Numbered from the stretch's first letter, positions 17,868 through 26,974 are shown. The stretch is DNA of 62,739 bases from an uncultured Lachnospiraceae bacterium (GCA_910585905.1 CAJUID010000014.1:1-62739); one strand, 5' to 3'. The notes: generated by a model not told the origin, from the sequence alone. A program made the numbers and translations.

Positions 17868-17986
17868 AGTTAAGTACCATACTTAATTTACATCATAAGT
17901 TCAAATAAAAATTTATTCAAATCGCCTTGATAGGCATCACAGTGTGTGAATCGGATAAGAACCCGCGGCCGTGGGTTCTTATTTTT
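17868..17986 (+). ncRNA. tracrRNA of the type II-A locus
   Basis: The 5' part (17874-17903) is the anti-repeat: TACCATAC, TTTACATCAT and TTCAAA blocks complement the CRISPR repeat in order. A short nexus-like region with GCCTTGATAGGC follows, then a perfect terminator hairpin, AAGAACCC (17957-17964) with GGGTTCTT (17973-17980) and a T-run. Its predicted length is about 119 nt. It is transcribed divergently from cas9. Together with the intact Cas9, the repeat pairing and the promoter, this argues that interference is still possible for the one spacer left. Confidence 0.88.
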
Positions 17987-18132
17987 AACTACAAATTCAC
18001 CATAGTGTAATAAAGGTTACTGTAAATATCTCGTATTTTTTATTAACTATATTTTGTTGATATCATTTATATTATATATGAACTACTTCTGCTTTTCAAG
18101 AAAAATGTAGGGGTATATAAAGGAGATAGTTG

Positions 18133-18909
18133 ATGAAGATAACAGCTTTGGTAGAAAATACTTCTTGTGATCCAGATCTTGGTGCGGAGCATGGATTATC
18201 GTTATATATAGAAACTAGACGTCAAAAGATATTGTTCGATATGGGGCAGACGGATTTGTTTGTAAGTAATGCGGAAAGGCTTGGCATTAATCTGTCAGAA
18301 GTTGATCTTGCTGTTCTGTCTCACGGCCATTATGATCATGGCGGTGGGCTTAGGAGGTTTTTGGAGATAAATAAGAGGGCAACAGTGTATCTAAGTCGAT
18401 ACGCTTTTGAGGCGCACTATAATGGGACAGAGAAATATATTGGCCTTGATTTGTCTTTAGAAGGAAATAGAAGGCTGGAGTTCACAGATGATACGAAATT
18501 AATTGATAATGGCTTGACGCTTTATTCTTGTAACAATAGCCCAAAGACTATTAGTCTGGGAAGCTTTGGACTGAATGCTGTGATTGATGGGGAGTGTCTG
18601 CCAGATGATTTCCGTCATGAGCAGTATCTTCTAATAGAAGAAGATGGAAAAAGCGTGTTGATTAGTGGCTGTTCTCATAAAGGTATTTTAAATATTGTAG
18701 AATGGTTCAAGCCGGATATTCTGGTCGGCGGATTTCATTTTTCAAAATTGCCGTTGGATGAGGCGCTTGTCAGATATGCGAAGTATCTGGATAGCTTTCA
18801 GACTGCTTTTTATACCTGCCATTGTACAGGGATGGCTCAATATGAATTTATGAAAACTTATATGGAACGTTTGTATTATCTATCAGCTGGTCAGAGCATT
18901 GCAGTGTGA
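18133..18909 (+). CDS. MBL-fold metallohydrolase
   Basis: This 258-aa protein has the metallo-beta-lactamase-fold metal motif SHGHYDHGGG (HxHxDH) near residues 64-73. GCSHKGI near residue 177 and a late FYTCHCTG supply the other metal ligands. This pattern matches the subgroup related to archaeal dihydropterin-linked ribofuranosylaminobenzene phosphate synthases, which in bacteria is of unknown substrate. The start follows AGGAGATAG. It lies between the tracrRNA and a terminator at 19001-19033, so it is probably monocistronic. Confidence 0.8.
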   Translation: MKITALVENTSCDPDLGAEHGLSLYIETRRQKILFDMGQTDLFVSNAERLGINLSEVDLAVLSHGHYDHGGGLRRFLEINKRATVYLSRYAFEAHYNGTEKYIGLDLSLEGNRRLEFTDDTKLIDNGLTLYSCNNSPKTISLGSFGLNAVIDGECLPDDFRHEQYLLIEEDGKSVLISGCSHKGILNIVEWFKPDILVGGFHFSKLPLDEALVRYAKYLDSFQTAFYTCHCTGMAQYEFMKTYMERLYYLSAGQSIAV

Positions 18910-19000
18910 AGTTTTTGGAAAGCCTATTAGGAATCTAGTCTGATATTTCAAATAAATAACTTTATGCGATAATACCTCTTAAAAGATAGGGGATGTTATA

Positions 19001-19033
19001 ATAGACTGCTTTATGTCAGGGCAGCCTATTTTT
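19001..19033 (+). terminator. Terminator after the MBL gene
   Basis: ATAGACTGC (19001-19009) pairs with GCAGCCTAT (19021-19029) with one mismatch, and the T-run is 19028-19033. Confidence 0.7.
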
Positions 19034-19112
19034 AATAGGAGAAGATAATTTATTTCATTCCAGTTTTATAGAGGCCATGCAAGGAAAATTGGAAAGTCAA
19101 AAAAATGTAGCA

Positions 19113-19164
19113 TTGACAAGTAGGTAAACATGTGTTACCATTTTAATAGTAAACAATTGTATAC
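19113..19164 (+). promoter_or_regulatory. BlaI-type promoter with two operator dyads
   Basis: TTGACA (19113-19118) and TACCAT (19136-19141) are 17 bp apart. The dyad GGTAA...TTACC (19123-19139) fills the spacer, and a second dyad GTAAACAATTGTATAC (19149-19164) lies just downstream. This is the position expected for BlaI/MecI autorepression. Confidence 0.65.
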
Positions 19165-19184
19165 CAAGTAGAAGGGAGCGTACG

Positions 19185-19568
19185 ATGGAGAAGGGGAAAA
19201 TTAATCTGTCAAATGCGGAATGGCGTCTAATGGATTTTTTATGGGATAATAATCCTGCATCGATTGCAGATATGGTGCGTTATTTTGATGGGATAACGAA
19301 CTGGGATCGTCATGTGGTAATTATGATGCTAAGACGTATGGAAGCAAAGGGCGCTGTTGTCTGGGAGATGGTTGGAAGGGCAAAGCATTATTATCCTGTA
19401 ATTGAGAGAGAGCAGTCTTGTGTGCAGGAGACAAATGATTTTCTCAATCGTGTATATAAGGGAAGCCTGGGGCTTATGCTTACTACGATGGTGAAGCAGG
19501 AAAAGTTTAAAAAAGAGGAACTGGAGGAATTGCGCAGAATATTGAATGAGGGTGAGCAAGATGGTTAA
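19185..19568 (+). CDS. BlaI/MecI-family transcriptional repressor
   Basis: This 127-aa winged-helix repressor has LSNAEWRLMDFLWDNNPASIADMV at its start, an ITNWDRHVVIMMLRRMEAKG recognition region, and a C-terminal dimerisation helix (FKKEELEELRRIL). Members bind TACA/TGTA-like dyads and are removed by the paired BlaR1/MecR1 protease. The stop overlaps the start of that protease gene by eight bases. Tandem dyads in its own promoter predict autoregulation. The target genes are unknown; no beta-lactamase is seen nearby, and the ABC exporter downstream has a different promoter type. Confidence 0.9.
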   Translation: MEKGKINLSNAEWRLMDFLWDNNPASIADMVRYFDGITNWDRHVVIMMLRRMEAKGAVVWEMVGRAKHYYPVIEREQSCVQETNDFLNRVYKGSLGLMLTTMVKQEKFKKEELEELRRILNEGEQDG

Positions 19569-21474
19569 GATGATTTTATCTTCAAGTGTAATATTTCTAG
19601 CAATTGTGGCAATCCGTACATTTTTCCGCGGGAAGGTCGGCAATCTATTCCTTTATTCCCTGTGGCTGCTGTTCGCGTCAAGTTTGGTTGTTCCATTGTT
19701 ATTGGCTGTTTTGCAGGATGTTACTAGAGGGGAGAGGGGCAAGGTGGAAAGCCCCATCAGCATCATGAACCTTGTGAAAACACCCTCAATAAATGATGAT
19801 ACAGCAAGTATATCTGTTCTGCAAAAGGGGGAGGTTGCAGGAAAAGGGGAGCAATGGCAAAAGAGGGTGGAAGAGATAGAAAAAAAGGTGGGAGAAGGGG
19901 CTTCGGCCAATGGGGAAATGGATAAGGAACAGTCTGAAAGCAACGGACTTCTTGGCTGGTTCGGGTTGCATTTGCTAAAATTAATTTTGTTTTTTATTTG
20001 GGCAGTTGGGACAATTACTATTCTGTCATGTCAGTATTTGTTAGAAAGGTCATTTCGCAAGAGGCTTGCAAAACATAGGGAAGAAATCAATTACCAGGGG
20101 CAGAAGGCATATATGGCATGTGAAATAAAAACTCCATTATTATTTCGTGGCAAGGGTCTGACAACAGACATTTATCTGCCTGAAACAATTATGGGAAATG
20201 AAACTTTGGTGAGTCATGCGATTTTACATGAAACTGTTCACAGGAGGCATGGGGATATCTGGTGGGGATATTTAAGAAATTTTTTAGTTGCAGTTTATTG
20301 GTTTTATCCGCTTGTTTGGGTTGCCGCCATTTTGTCAAAAAGGGACTGTGAATATGCGTGTGACAGTTCTGTTATGAAAGGGATGAGCAGAAAAGAATGC
20401 ATTGCTTATGGGAACAGTCTATTATCGTTGATACAGGTTGGAGGGGACCGGGACTTGTTCCGTACAGCAACAGCTATGAAAATTGGGAAATCAGAAATGG
20501 AGGTCAGGATCAGGATGATTAAGAGGGGGAAAAAGAGGAGCATTCTTACAACTGTTTTTATTTTATTACTATTATGTTTTACTGGGGTTGTTACGTTTAC
20601 GGATGCTATGGAGCGGGATAAAATGCCTGCAAAAGAGCAAGAAATGATTTCAGGGCGGCAGGAACAGAAAGAATCATCTTCCGCAAAAGAAGCAGAGTAT
20701 AAATTGACAGATATATGGGGAGCAGATGAACCATATATTTATTATGAAGATAATGCAAAGATGATTTTTGCCGGATATTTTGGTCTTTTTGTTTATTCTA
20801 AGGAGACAGAAGAAATAGTTCAGTCAATAGATTTAAAGGAAATTGGCTGCAATATGACACAGGGTGACCATTATTGTGAGATAAATGTATCGGAGGATGG
20901 AAAAACTGTTTACTTGCATGTGAAAAGAGATGAAAAGATGTATCAATATTCAGTCGATACAGGTGAATTACAGTATTTGGATTATAAGTTGCCAGATAAA
21001 TTGTATAATAGGAAAAAATGGGAAAAAGAAAATCCGAGCGGGATTAAGCCCACGGGATCTACAATTGGTGATTTGGTATACTGGTACGAGGATGGCATGA
21101 TGATAAAATACCAGCCATTATTTTATAAGCCATATGGTTCATGTGGCTTTTATAAACCGGAGGACATCAGAAATTTAAAAGAAGTTTCTTTTTATGCAAA
21201 TGGGAAAGAATGGGTTATTTCAGAGGAGAAAAAGCTGAAGTGGATTGAGAAGCGTTTTTCAAATTTGGCAGAGGAGATACAAGGGGGGTCTGCATGTCCG
21301 TTTTACCACATTATGTACCTAAAGCGAAAAGATGGCAGCTGTGGCAAAATATTTCCGGCAACGGATAGCTGTTCAGTATATTTGTCTGAAGGAACGTTTT
21401 ATGATTATAAAGAAAAAACAAATAAGGAGTTTTGGGAATTATTTGGGATTAAGGATATGGATATCATTAAGTAG
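19561..21474 (+). CDS. BlaR1/MecR1-like M56 membrane metalloprotease with a novel sensor end
   Basis: This 637-aa protein has N-terminal transmembrane segments and a soluble loop of about 90 residues. The zinc-protease core has HETVH at about residues 223-227 and the later Glu in DCEYACDSSV, and a transmembrane helix lies near residue 330. In true BlaR1 the external part is a penicillin-binding domain. Here the last 300 residues have no SxxK/SDN/KTG set and look like a beta-rich propeller fragment (repeated YxYSxxTGE and VYLHVKRDEKMYQYS). The inducer is therefore probably not a beta-lactam. I chose the ATG with an AGGGTGA site; an ATG 15 nt earlier is possible. Confidence 0.85.
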   Translation: MVKMILSSSVIFLAIVAIRTFFRGKVGNLFLYSLWLLFASSLVVPLLLAVLQDVTRGERGKVESPISIMNLVKTPSINDDTASISVLQKGEVAGKGEQWQKRVEEIEKKVGEGASANGEMDKEQSESNGLLGWFGLHLLKLILFFIWAVGTITILSCQYLLERSFRKRLAKHREEINYQGQKAYMACEIKTPLLFRGKGLTTDIYLPETIMGNETLVSHAILHETVHRRHGDIWWGYLRNFLVAVYWFYPLVWVAAILSKRDCEYACDSSVMKGMSRKECIAYGNSLLSLIQVGGDRDLFRTATAMKIGKSEMEVRIRMIKRGKKRSILTTVFILLLLCFTGVVTFTDAMERDKMPAKEQEMISGRQEQKESSSAKEAEYKLTDIWGADEPYIYYEDNAKMIFAGYFGLFVYSKETEEIVQSIDLKEIGCNMTQGDHYCEINVSEDGKTVYLHVKRDEKMYQYSVDTGELQYLDYKLPDKLYNRKKWEKENPSGIKPTGSTIGDLVYWYEDGMMIKYQPLFYKPYGSCGFYKPEDIRNLKEVSFYANGKEWVISEEKKLKWIEKRFSNLAEEIQGGSACPFYHIMYLKRKDGSCGKIFPATDSCSVYLSEGTFYDYKEKTNKEFWELFGIKDMDIIK

Positions 21475-21488
21475 AGCTGGAATATAGG

Positions 21489-21544
21489 CAAGAAAAACTA
21501 TAGGATTAAGTAGCTATACCTGTAGTTTTTCTTGTTTTTTTCTG
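21489..21544. terminator. Terminator after the BlaR1-like gene
   Basis: CAAGAAAAACTATAG and CTGTAGTTTTTCTTG form a near-perfect 15-bp stem around a 13-base loop, followed by GTTTTTTTC. Confidence 0.8.
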
Positions 21545-21563
21545 CCTATTTTATATAACACTC

Positions 21564-21594
21564 TTGACTTCAACCCTACTTGAAGTGATAGGAT
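21564..21594 (+). promoter_or_regulatory. MerR-type promoter of the ABC exporter operon
   Basis: TTGACT (21564-21569) and TAGGAT (21589-21594) have a 19-bp spacer, longer than the usual 17. The spacer region contains the dyad ACTTCAA (21567-21573) with TTGAAGT (21580-21586). This layout is characteristic of promoters activated by MerR-family regulators, which twist the over-long spacer. No merR gene lies in the window. Confidence 0.7.
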
Positions 21595-21734
21595 TGGTTG
21601 ACAAAGAACGATACGCTGCGATTCGCGTTTTTGAGCGAAAATGTTATTGCTGGAAGTATATCGGCATAGTATAATGTGGTTTACGTTCAGATTTTGGGGG
21701 ATTGAAGAGATTAGGGAAAGGAGAGTGCATTTCG

Positions 21735-23549
21735 ATGGATGTTTTAAAATTTGGATATCAATACTGGAAACGCAATCTTGGTTTATCTTTGCTTGGAAAA
21801 TTGATGAGCTGTGTTGCCCTTAGTGCCGACTTAATGCTGCCAATGCTTACGGCAATGTTTATTAATTATGTGGTACAAGACAATGCAGTTGAGGACAACA
21901 ATATTTTCTCCTTTATGTTAAGCGGAAAATATGGAGAGATTCACTCTATGGAGCTTTTTTGGAATTTGGCGATTCTGTTTGCGGGGCTGCTGTTTTTGAA
22001 GCTTGTGCTGATCTATACGCGTAATATTTTAAATCAGAAGTTGGGGCTTCGTTTAGAGACTGATTTGCGGGTCGTAACGTTTCACAAATTGATGGAACTC
22101 GATAGTGCGACGATATCGGGATACAATACGGGGGAACTTTTAACAATTATTAATTCTGATACAATTATGTTTAAGGATATGTTCTGCCGTATTATTCCGA
22201 ATATATTTGACAGCATTTTTGTATTGGTTGTTGCAGTGGTTCTTTTGGCGGCAATCAATCCATATCTGTTGATTATACCGGTACTTTTGACACCGTTTTT
22301 TTTGGCGGCTCTGATTCGTTTTAAGAAGAGTGCGAGGGTGAATTACCGCAATATCCGTGCAAGTGTCAGTGAAATGAGCTTGACGGTTCAGGAAAATATT
22401 GAGGCAGTCCGTTTGGTCCGTTCCTTCACAAATGAGGCGGTGGAGAAAGAAAAGTTCGACGGGTCTAACGTAAAGTTAAAGAATTCGCATATTAAGCAGG
22501 TAAGATTGTCCTGTACCTTTGAGGCAGTTTTTAATGCGATTAAGCAGACTGCTTATATAGGAAGTATTGCTGTCAGTGCTATTCTGGTTTTAAATGGGCA
22601 GATGATGGTAGGTTATCTGGTGGCATGTGCGGATTATGTTTTAAAGATTATGAACTATGTATCACAGATAAATAATATGATGTTCCAGATGCAGCAGCAA
22701 TTGGTCTCAGGACACAAGATGATGGAATTTATGAACTGCGAAAGCCAGATTCCAGATGGCGATAAGCCGGTAAGAGAACCGGAGGAAGTGCATCTTAAGG
22801 TGAAGCATGGCTCTATGGTTGTGGAAGAGCAGCAGGTATTAAGGGACATTAATCTAGATATCCCTTATGGCAAGAAACTAGGCATTGTTGGCGGAACCGG
22901 AAGTGGAAAGAGCGTACTGCTAGAGGCATTTATCCGCGTACATGATTTAACAGATGGTGAAATTAGTATTAATGGGGAGGATGTCAAAAATATTGAGCTG
23001 GAATCCCTGCGTGATAAATTTGCCTATGTGTTTCAGGATGTATTCTTATTTTCCAATACAATAGATTCTAATATTGCCTATGCGGAACCAGATATTGAGA
23101 AAGAACAGGTTGTTGAGGCCGCAAAACATGCACAGGCGCATGGGTTTATCCAGAGGCTGGATGAGGGGTATGAGACAATTGTGGGAGAGAGAGGAATTGG
23201 AATCTCTGGAGGGCAGAAGCAGCGAGTGTCCATTGCCAGGGCACTGTTAAAAGATGCGCCTGTGTTGGTGATGGATGATTCTACTTCAGCGCTGGATGTA
23301 AATACAGAGAAACGCCTGCTCCGCGATATAAAAGAAAATTATCCAGATAAAACTTTGTTGATTTCGGCGCACAGGCTTTCTTCTGTGGTGGATTGCGATG
23401 AGATTATTTATATGAAGGATGGCATGATCGTGGAGCGTGGAACATTTGATGAGTTAATGAAATTAGATGGTCATTTTGCATCAGTGTACCGGATTCAGGA
23501 AGCCCAGAATAAGGCTGTAATTGATTTTGATGCACTGGCAAATGCGTAG
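21735..23549 (+). CDS. ABC exporter half-transporter, degenerate-site subunit
   Basis: This 604-aa protein has six N-terminal transmembrane segments and a C-terminal nucleotide-binding domain. Walker A is GGTGSGKS, the signature is ISGGQKQR, and Walker B is VLVMDDSTSALD, where the usual catalytic Glu is Asp. That replacement, with the next gene carrying a normal Glu, is the pattern of heterodimeric multidrug exporters such as BmrCD or LmrCD. The start ATG has AGGAGAG upstream. The partner gene follows after 17 bp. The MerR-type promoter suggests induction by a toxic or cationic compound. Confidence 0.9.
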   Translation: MDVLKFGYQYWKRNLGLSLLGKLMSCVALSADLMLPMLTAMFINYVVQDNAVEDNNIFSFMLSGKYGEIHSMELFWNLAILFAGLLFLKLVLIYTRNILNQKLGLRLETDLRVVTFHKLMELDSATISGYNTGELLTIINSDTIMFKDMFCRIIPNIFDSIFVLVVAVVLLAAINPYLLIIPVLLTPFFLAALIRFKKSARVNYRNIRASVSEMSLTVQENIEAVRLVRSFTNEAVEKEKFDGSNVKLKNSHIKQVRLSCTFEAVFNAIKQTAYIGSIAVSAILVLNGQMMVGYLVACADYVLKIMNYVSQINNMMFQMQQQLVSGHKMMEFMNCESQIPDGDKPVREPEEVHLKVKHGSMVVEEQQVLRDINLDIPYGKKLGIVGGTGSGKSVLLEAFIRVHDLTDGEISINGEDVKNIELESLRDKFAYVFQDVFLFSNTIDSNIAYAEPDIEKEQVVEAAKHAQAHGFIQRLDEGYETIVGERGIGISGGQKQRVSIARALLKDAPVLVMDDSTSALDVNTEKRLLRDIKENYPDKTLLISAHRLSSVVDCDEIIYMKDGMIVERGTFDELMKLDGHFASVYRIQEAQNKAVIDFDALANA

Positions 23550-23566
23550 GAGGGAGGTTCTATCGC

Positions 23567-25351
23567 ATGGCAAAGAGAAATACATATTTTCAGGATGAAG
23601 AGATTGTCCGCAAGATAGACATCAAGCAGTTTGGAAGGGTGTTGCGTTATATGCTTCCCTATAAGAAGACTTTGCTGATTGTTGGCTGCCTGATGATTAT
23701 TTCAGCAGGGGTTTCTATGGTGTCGCCCCTATTATTGAAAAATATTATAAATGAGGTTGTGGTGGTAAAGGGCAACGCTGCCTTAACTGAGAATTACCGG
23801 ATGCTTGCGCTAGTTATTTCTGGGATGGCAGTGCTGTCAGCATTAGAGATTATAATGAGCTATATACACCAGAGATTGATGGGAACCTTGGGGCAGGAAG
23901 TAATTTCTGATATCCGTAAGGAGATATTTTATAAACTGCAGGAGCTGCCATTTGATTATTTTGATTCTAAGCCAGATGGCAAGATTGTTGTCCGGGTGAC
24001 AGATTATATAAATGATTTGGCGAATTTCTTTACAAATTATGTGGTGCTACTGCTTACTTATGTTGTTAAGCTGGTAATCGTGACGTTTTTTATGCTGGGG
24101 CTAAGTGTAAGGCTTACGGGTATTGTATTCTTAACAGTTGTACCGATGATGACATGTGTTTTTGCGCTTCGTTTTTCTATCCGAAAACTGTTTAGCGGGC
24201 ATCGGGCGAAATTATCGAACCGTTCGGCCTTTATGATTGAGTCCATTATGGGGGAAAAGATTGTTAAAAGTTATAATAGGGCAGAGAATAGCGAGAAAAT
24301 TTATGCAAAGGTACATGATGCAAGTGTAAAGCAGTGGATGCGGATTGTGTATAGGAATGAGTTGAATACGCCGATTGTGGAGACATTCTGGAATCTTGGG
24401 ACTTTATGCTTGTATGGGCTGTCCTTGTATCTGATTCTTGGTGGCAGCAGTACCATAAATGCCGGAATGGTTGTGGCATTTACGAGTTATATGACACAGT
24501 TTAGCGGACCTTTAACACAGATTGCAATTATTATACAGCAGCTTGCCCAGGTTAGTTCAAATTTGGAGCAGGTATTTGATACTATTGATTATCCAGTGGA
24601 AATTGATAACAAGGAAGATAGCCGGGAGTTAAAGGATATTGCCGGAAAGGTTGATTTTAATGACGTCACATTTGCATATGATGATGGAATTAACATTTTA
24701 GAGCATTTTGAGCTGCATGTAAGGCCGGGGGAGACGATTGCGCTGGTAGGGCCTACTGGTGCTGGAAAGACAACGATAATCAATATGCTGACAAGGTTTT
24801 ACGACGTAACGGAAGGTAGTGTAACGATTGATGGCATTGATGTAAAGGATGCGTCACTGGAATCTCTGCGCCGGGAAGTAGGTGTTTTGATGCAGGAACC
24901 ATTTATCTTTAAAGGCACTGTGATGGAAAATATTCGATATGGACGGGTAGATGCTTCAGATGAGGAATGTATTGCCGCTGCGGAGATAATTTTTGCAGAC
25001 CGTTTTATTCAGAAACTTCCAGGGGGTTATGGTCATGTTTTGGAGGAGCGCGGAGCTGGGTTATCTGCTGGGGAAAAACAATTACTATCCTTTGCAAGGA
25101 TAGTTTTAAAGAACCCGTCGGTTGTAATATTAGATGAGGCAACGAGTTCAATAGATACGGAAACGGAGAATCTGATTAAGCAGGCACTTGATATTTTGTT
25201 AAAGGATAAAACTGCATTTATGGTTGCACATCGTTTGTCTACGATACGGGGAGCGGATAGGATTCTTTATATTGCAAATAGGGGCATTGCAGAGGAAGGG
25301 ACACATGAAGAACTTATGCGGAAAAAGGGGTTGTATTATGCATTAAATTAA
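23567..25351 (+). CDS. ABC exporter half-transporter, catalytic subunit
   Basis: This 594-aa protein has six transmembrane segments and an ATPase domain. Walker A is GPTGAGKTT, the signature is LSAGEKQLLSFAR, Walker B is VVILDEATSSID with the catalytic Glu, and the H-loop is MVAHRLS. The signature has A and E in place of the usual G and Q, as often seen in one subunit of asymmetric exporters. AGGAGGGAGG lies just before the ATG. It pairs with the preceding subunit in one operon, and a terminator follows at 25381-25415. Confidence 0.9.
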   Translation: MAKRNTYFQDEEIVRKIDIKQFGRVLRYMLPYKKTLLIVGCLMIISAGVSMVSPLLLKNIINEVVVVKGNAALTENYRMLALVISGMAVLSALEIIMSYIHQRLMGTLGQEVISDIRKEIFYKLQELPFDYFDSKPDGKIVVRVTDYINDLANFFTNYVVLLLTYVVKLVIVTFFMLGLSVRLTGIVFLTVVPMMTCVFALRFSIRKLFSGHRAKLSNRSAFMIESIMGEKIVKSYNRAENSEKIYAKVHDASVKQWMRIVYRNELNTPIVETFWNLGTLCLYGLSLYLILGGSSTINAGMVVAFTSYMTQFSGPLTQIAIIIQQLAQVSSNLEQVFDTIDYPVEIDNKEDSRELKDIAGKVDFNDVTFAYDDGINILEHFELHVRPGETIALVGPTGAGKTTIINMLTRFYDVTEGSVTIDGIDVKDASLESLRREVGVLMQEPFIFKGTVMENIRYGRVDASDEECIAAAEIIFADRFIQKLPGGYGHVLEERGAGLSAGEKQLLSFARIVLKNPSVVILDEATSSIDTETENLIKQALDILLKDKTAFMVAHRLSTIRGADRILYIANRGIAEEGTHEELMRKKGLYYALN

Positions 25352-25380
25352 GGTTTTAGCTGGTAGAAGATAGAAAAATA

Positions 25381-25415
25381 ATAAGCCGTGCAAAAAGTAC
25401 GGCTTATTATTTTGT
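25381..25415. terminator. Bidirectional terminator between ABC operon and BI-1 gene
   Basis: ATAAGCCGT (from 25381) pairs with ACGGCTTAT around a short A-rich loop, with A and T runs on both sides. The two flanking genes converge on it. Confidence 0.8.
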
Positions 25416-25427
25416 AATGATGTTGTA

Positions 25428-26102
25428 TTAATTATCTGTCACGATTGCTAAGATATCAAGAAAGAGGTTTGCGATATCTAAATAGAGTTCACAGGCGGCT
25501 TCCACTGCATTGTTTAGCGTGTGAGTATAGCTGTTTGCCCGTGCCCAGTCGTAACCGATATACAGGCTAAAGATTCCTGCGCTTAAGTAGCTGTAAAAGC
25601 TCAGATGCATTCCAGAGATCATAGAGAAAAGTCCGATAACGATCAGGGAGATCAGGCTGATTAACAGAACCCTTCCGATCCGCAGGAAAAATTGCGGGAA
25701 CAGGATGGACAGGCACAGCATTATGACAGTGACAGAAGCAGTCAGCCCACAGGTCTGGAATATAATGAGCGGGTGGATTGTGGCGACGATTGTGCTGAGG
25801 ACAGCGCCAAGGGGTAATACAATCATATTGTAGCCAAGGAAACTAATCGCAGGTTTGTGCGAAAAGTTTACGATTAGGACTCCGGTAATTGCCAGGACAG
25901 CATAAATGCCATATAAAGATGGCCGATGCATCTGCATAAAGATATGGCTAAAAAACCTACAGATAATAAAGTTAATAATAAGCCCGTATGCGGTGATCCC
26001 GCCAATCAGCAGATTGTATGCGCGGTGTGATAAAACGATGTCTTCGGGATGTGATACAAAACGTGCTGCTTTTTTAGCAGCTAATGTTTGGTTTTTTCTC
26101 AT
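25428..26102 (-). CDS. Bax inhibitor-1 (BI-1/YccA-like) family membrane protein
   Basis: This 224-aa protein has seven hydrophobic segments and the diagnostic C-terminus: GYDWARANSY followed by an acidic helix and ELYLDIANLFLDILAI. Bacterial members act as pH-sensitive calcium leak channels or protect membrane proteins from FtsH; which applies here is unknown. The ATG at 26102 has AGGAGG directly upstream, so I prefer it to an ATG 27 nt earlier. The gene stands alone between two terminator or repeat structures. Confidence 0.85.
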   Translation of the reverse strand: MRKNQTLAAKKAARFVSHPEDIVLSHRAYNLLIGGITAYGLIINFIICRFFSHIFMQMHRPSLYGIYAVLAITGVLIVNFSHKPAISFLGYNMIVLPLGAVLSTIVATIHPLIIFQTCGLTASVTVIMLCLSILFPQFFLRIGRVLLISLISLIVIGLFSMISGMHLSFYSYLSAGIFSLYIGYDWARANSYTHTLNNAVEAACELYLDIANLFLDILAIVTDN

Positions 26103-26221
26103 AATAATCCTCCTATCTTTGAGAAACAAATTCTGTTCTGGTGGTTTCCGCGTAAATAATAATTGAAAGGGATGATAATCCTTTTACATTTGGCAGCTGC
26201 AAATAGTGTCTTCATACCAGC

Positions 26222-26974
26222 CTACAAATTCAATTTATATAAATAGGCATTTCCTTTTTTTCCGACTCTGGCGACAGCTTCTATGTAGTTTAATATATTT
26301 AATGCAAGCTGTGCATTGCCCTGGGAAATTCCGGCTTTTCTGGCAAAGTCTTTTGAACTGAATGGCTCTGGCAAATCTTCTGGAATCATGCAGCCATATT
26401 CTTTTGGGTTACCAATGTAGAATTCATCTACAAGTTTGGTTGGAATCCTGTCGAATCTTGTAGAACCACGTTTTTTGTCGCGGCTCCAGCCGTTCAGCAG
26501 GCGGTATTCTTCTGCATCAATCAGTACCAGGCATAGATGCAGGTTTGGATGTACTAAATATTGCTTGATTTTATATAATTCATAATAGGCATCATAGGTA
26601 GTTCCCTTTTTGGGTGATTTCCGTTTTTTGGAAATCTCACCTGTTGCTTCGTCAATCCAGCACAGCCATTTAGTATGTACGATGGGATAGACAATGGTTA
26701 CGGGATATTGTTCCAGAAATAAGTCTAACTTTCTCCGCATTGCATTAAAGTTGCGTGTCTGAATTTCTATAATCTCATCGCCGCGGAAAATATCGGCAAC
26801 ATATCTCCCAATGCGAAATTCTTGATGGGCGGTGTCTGGTTCATAAAAGCGTTTTAATACCGCATGGACAGTTTTTTCCTGCAATGTGCCGATGCCGTTT
26901 TTTTCGCGTTCAATATTGATGATTTCATCACATGCCTTTTGAAATAAGTCCTCATCAAAGGGGCTGACAGACAT
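26222..26974 (-). CDS. Uncharacterised protein with PD-(D/E)xK-like signature and C-terminal winged helix
   Basis: This 250-aa protein of unknown function has HQEFRIGRYVADIFRGDEIIEIQTRNF around residues 52-78. This resembles the core of PD-(D/E)xK nucleases, with Asp, then Glu-x-Gln in place of Glu-x-Lys. A helix MRRKLDLFLEQYPVTIVYPI follows. The last 45 residues (SSKDFARKAGISQGNAQLALNILNY) look like a winged helix. It may be a DNA-binding or repair-type nuclease, or an inactive relative. I use the ATG at 26974, which has GAGGAA upstream; an ATG 12 nt earlier also exists. It stands alone. Confidence 0.6.
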   Translation of the reverse strand: MSVSPFDEDLFQKACDEIINIEREKNGIGTLQEKTVHAVLKRFYEPDTAHQEFRIGRYVADIFRGDEIIEIQTRNFNAMRRKLDLFLEQYPVTIVYPIVHTKWLCWIDEATGEISKKRKSPKKGTTYDAYYELYKIKQYLVHPNLHLCLVLIDAEEYRLLNGWSRDKKRGSTRFDRIPTKLVDEFYIGNPKEYGCMIPEDLPEPFSSKDFARKAGISQGNAQLALNILNYIEAVARVGKKGNAYLYKLNL

